A stretch of DNA of 64,000 bases from contig JAMWET010003062.1 of the NCBI GenBank assembly GCA_024036415.1, forward strand, positions 124,001 to 188,000, given 5' to 3'. The position numbers were made by a program, and so were the translations under genes. Numbering within the stretch: the stretch's first letter is position 1; each line of letters starts with the position of its first letter. Shown here one piece after another: positions 62,150 through 64,000 of the stretch. This stretch comes from Prochilodus magdalenae. Its lineage: Eukaryota; Chordata; Actinopteri; Characiformes; Prochilodontidae. The notes beneath the pieces were generated by a model that saw only the letters and a list, made by a program, of their open reading frames with translations, did no database searches and was not told where the DNA came from.

Positions 62150-64000
62150 ACGAACTACTGCTATGCCCTGTAACATACTCCTCGTCATTCTCAGTCTTCC
62201 AGCCGCTCTGTTGCTCAGGCATTTTGTGCATCTTAAGGTTTAAATATTGGGTGCTACCACTTCATTAGTTTCCGAGGGAGAAACGCTAATCACTGTAACA
62301 AACAAATTAACATTTTAGAAAACAAAATGACCTAAATGAAAACAAGACGTGTAACTTCTTGTCTGTCAGTCAGACTGCAATAAAGCAGGTTGTATAAACC
62401 TATATACAGCTTAATATTAGGAGATCATGAGTACTTCTATTCCCTCCCTGCCTGAATTTTCCACAGTTCCATAACCTTACTTGACCACAGCTTGCCTTGA
62501 AATGAGCTTTGTGGTTTATTGGAAATATGCATGTGTACAGTGAACAGCAGGATTTACCTAAAAGCTGTATTTAATTATAGGTACTGTCCTTTTTATATTC
62601 AGGAGTAATTTAAGAGACAGAGACAAGTCAAGTGATGCCATCTTAGATATATTTAATAAATTAAAACAAGGTACAAAAAATCATGTACATATCACCCCTT
62701 CCTCTCTTCTTACTCTAGAAGGATCCACCACTGGTAAACAAATGCAGGAGATAACCTCACCTGCTGAATGCTCACGTCACATTCGCTTGCTGCATGCCCG
62801 ATTCCCCAGCCCAAAACTTTAAAACACACATGCTACATGTTTGCAGGCAGCAGCCGGGCAGTAGACAGGGACAGAGAGAGAGGCCTGGCCACAGCAGTGT
62901 CCTTTGCAGGGGCCTTGAACAGCAAAAATGAGGGGACTTTGTAGTCAGGGTTTGTGTTCAGTTCCTTGTAAGTGCACTCAAAAGTCTACAGAGGCTGCAA
63001 TTTGGATGAGCCCTCACACGCAGGTGTACAAAGGCACATGCGCACAGGTGCGCGCACACACACATGCGCAAAAGGACAGTTTACATTTCTAAAACATTAT
63101 TAATAAATTTCTGCTTGGCGGTACAGTGTCGGATGCACAGCTCACAGTTACAGACGTACACAAACGCTTCTCTTTCTTCATGGATGCACACATTCTGTAA
63201 AGACACACGGGGGACATTCACATGTAGTCACATGTAAACACATGTTTTCACAGCCATCCTGGGCTCCCAACAGCTCTCTCTCGTAGTGGACACCATAAGC
63301 AGAAAGGGTTATGCATCTTTTTCCATGACTGCGACTGACGGCCTGTTCGTCAGTGTCAGATGTTTGTACAGTATTATGGTTTTGCTTTTAACATCAGTTT
63401 TTAACCAGCCCCATTTGTGCTGCTAAATTTACATATCAAAAATAATTCACAATAATAGTAATAAAAAAAATCTAAGACACATGACAAGATTCACAACATT
63501 TTGGCAGAATAATGGTGTGAGTGGGGATAGTTAGATAGACAGATTATATAGATATATATAAAGCCACAGAGGACAAAAAAAAAAAAAACTTCATTGGTCC
63601 CTCTCTCTGTCAGTAGCAATAACTATAAGGACTCGCATACCTCCCGTGGTTTGGTAGATATATAAGTGTATATATATAGATTTTATATATATGTGTGTAT
63701 ATACTCATTTAGCTTTCAGTATCTCTAAATTGAAAAATAAAACATTTAACTACCACTAGGTCTTTGTTCGTACATCTGCAAAATCGTCACAAGGAAAACA
63801 GCCTAAGAGCCACGGAAGATCGAGAACGTGAAAAGGGGGAGGTGACAGTTTACAATCCACATGCTGCAGGGGTGGAGGTGGGGGGGGGAAGAGGCAGAAG
63901 AAAGGTTTTATATGAAAAGTTTTGCTGCTGAAAACAGGCAGCACTGACCACGTTCCAGAGGGCCCAAAACGGCCCTGCGAGAGTCGGATGAGTGGAAGGA
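62150..64000. other. Unassigned right end of the window
   Basis: No exon, RNA gene or clear transposon was recognised. The stretch 62640-64000 is long, low in repeats and free of coding-like frames, as a long 3' UTR or an intron would be. It contains short TATA-rich runs (63660-63700) and a G-run (63880-63888). The Pro/Phe frame at 63756-63944 on the minus strand is not supported. Confidence 0.3.

Noticed and set aside
63756..63944. Pro-rich minus-strand frame at the right edge
   Set aside because: Arises from a G-run and has no recognisable domain or splice context.

Overview
This is a stretch of vertebrate nuclear DNA, most likely from a teleost fish. It holds four genes in many short exons with GT-AG introns, AT-rich spacers, long dinucleotide microsatellites, and many decayed Tc1/mariner copies, fish-type SINE tails and LINE remnants. 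Nothing looks prokaryotic: there are no operons, CRISPR arrays or phage genes. The repeat load and the CYP2-HOOK1 neighbourhood fit a ray-finned fish; I cannot name the species.

Layout. (1) 978-5191, plus strand: exons 2-9 of a CYP2J-like cytochrome P450; its first exon lies left of the window. (2) 5.2-11.3 kb: spacer with a duplicated 280-bp sequence of unknown origin, a mariner scrap, and probably the long HOOK1 3' UTR. (3) 11339-28093, minus strand: HOOK1, a dynein-adaptor coiled-coil protein, with 21 coding exons in frame throughout. The short conserved exon just before the last one was not found. (4) 28.1-34.3 kb: HOOK1 promoter, a LINE tail, an orphan CpG/CCAAT-rich promoter-like segment, a 1.2-kb (CTA/CTG)n array and a Tc1-type remnant. 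(5) 34488-40865, plus strand: an RNF170-like membrane RING ubiquitin ligase. (6) 42988-58328, minus strand: a complete 28-exon PFAS gene (FGAM synthase, purine synthesis), with a probable non-coding first exon at about 59.7-59.85 kb. (7) 60.2-61.4 kb: a LINE copy. (8) 61.7-64 kb: possible untranslated exons of an unidentified plus-strand gene, then sequence I cannot assign.

The four genes do unrelated jobs: mono-oxygenation, endosome and dynein transport, ER ubiquitin ligation, and purine synthesis. The arrangement is still informative. CYP2 and HOOK1 converge here as CYP2J2 and HOOK1 do in mammals, while the RNF170-like gene beside HOOK1 echoes the mammalian RNF170-HOOK3 pair, which suggests an ancient paralogous block.

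No wholly new biological system was evident. The most useful oddities are the missing HOOK1 exon, splice sites built on microsatellites, a Tc1 terminus about 15 bp from a PFAS exon, the orphan NF-Y-type promoter, and the giant trinucleotide array with higher-order structure. All coordinates were read by eye. Exon borders were checked by reading-frame continuity across every junction; the ends of transposon remnants are approximate.
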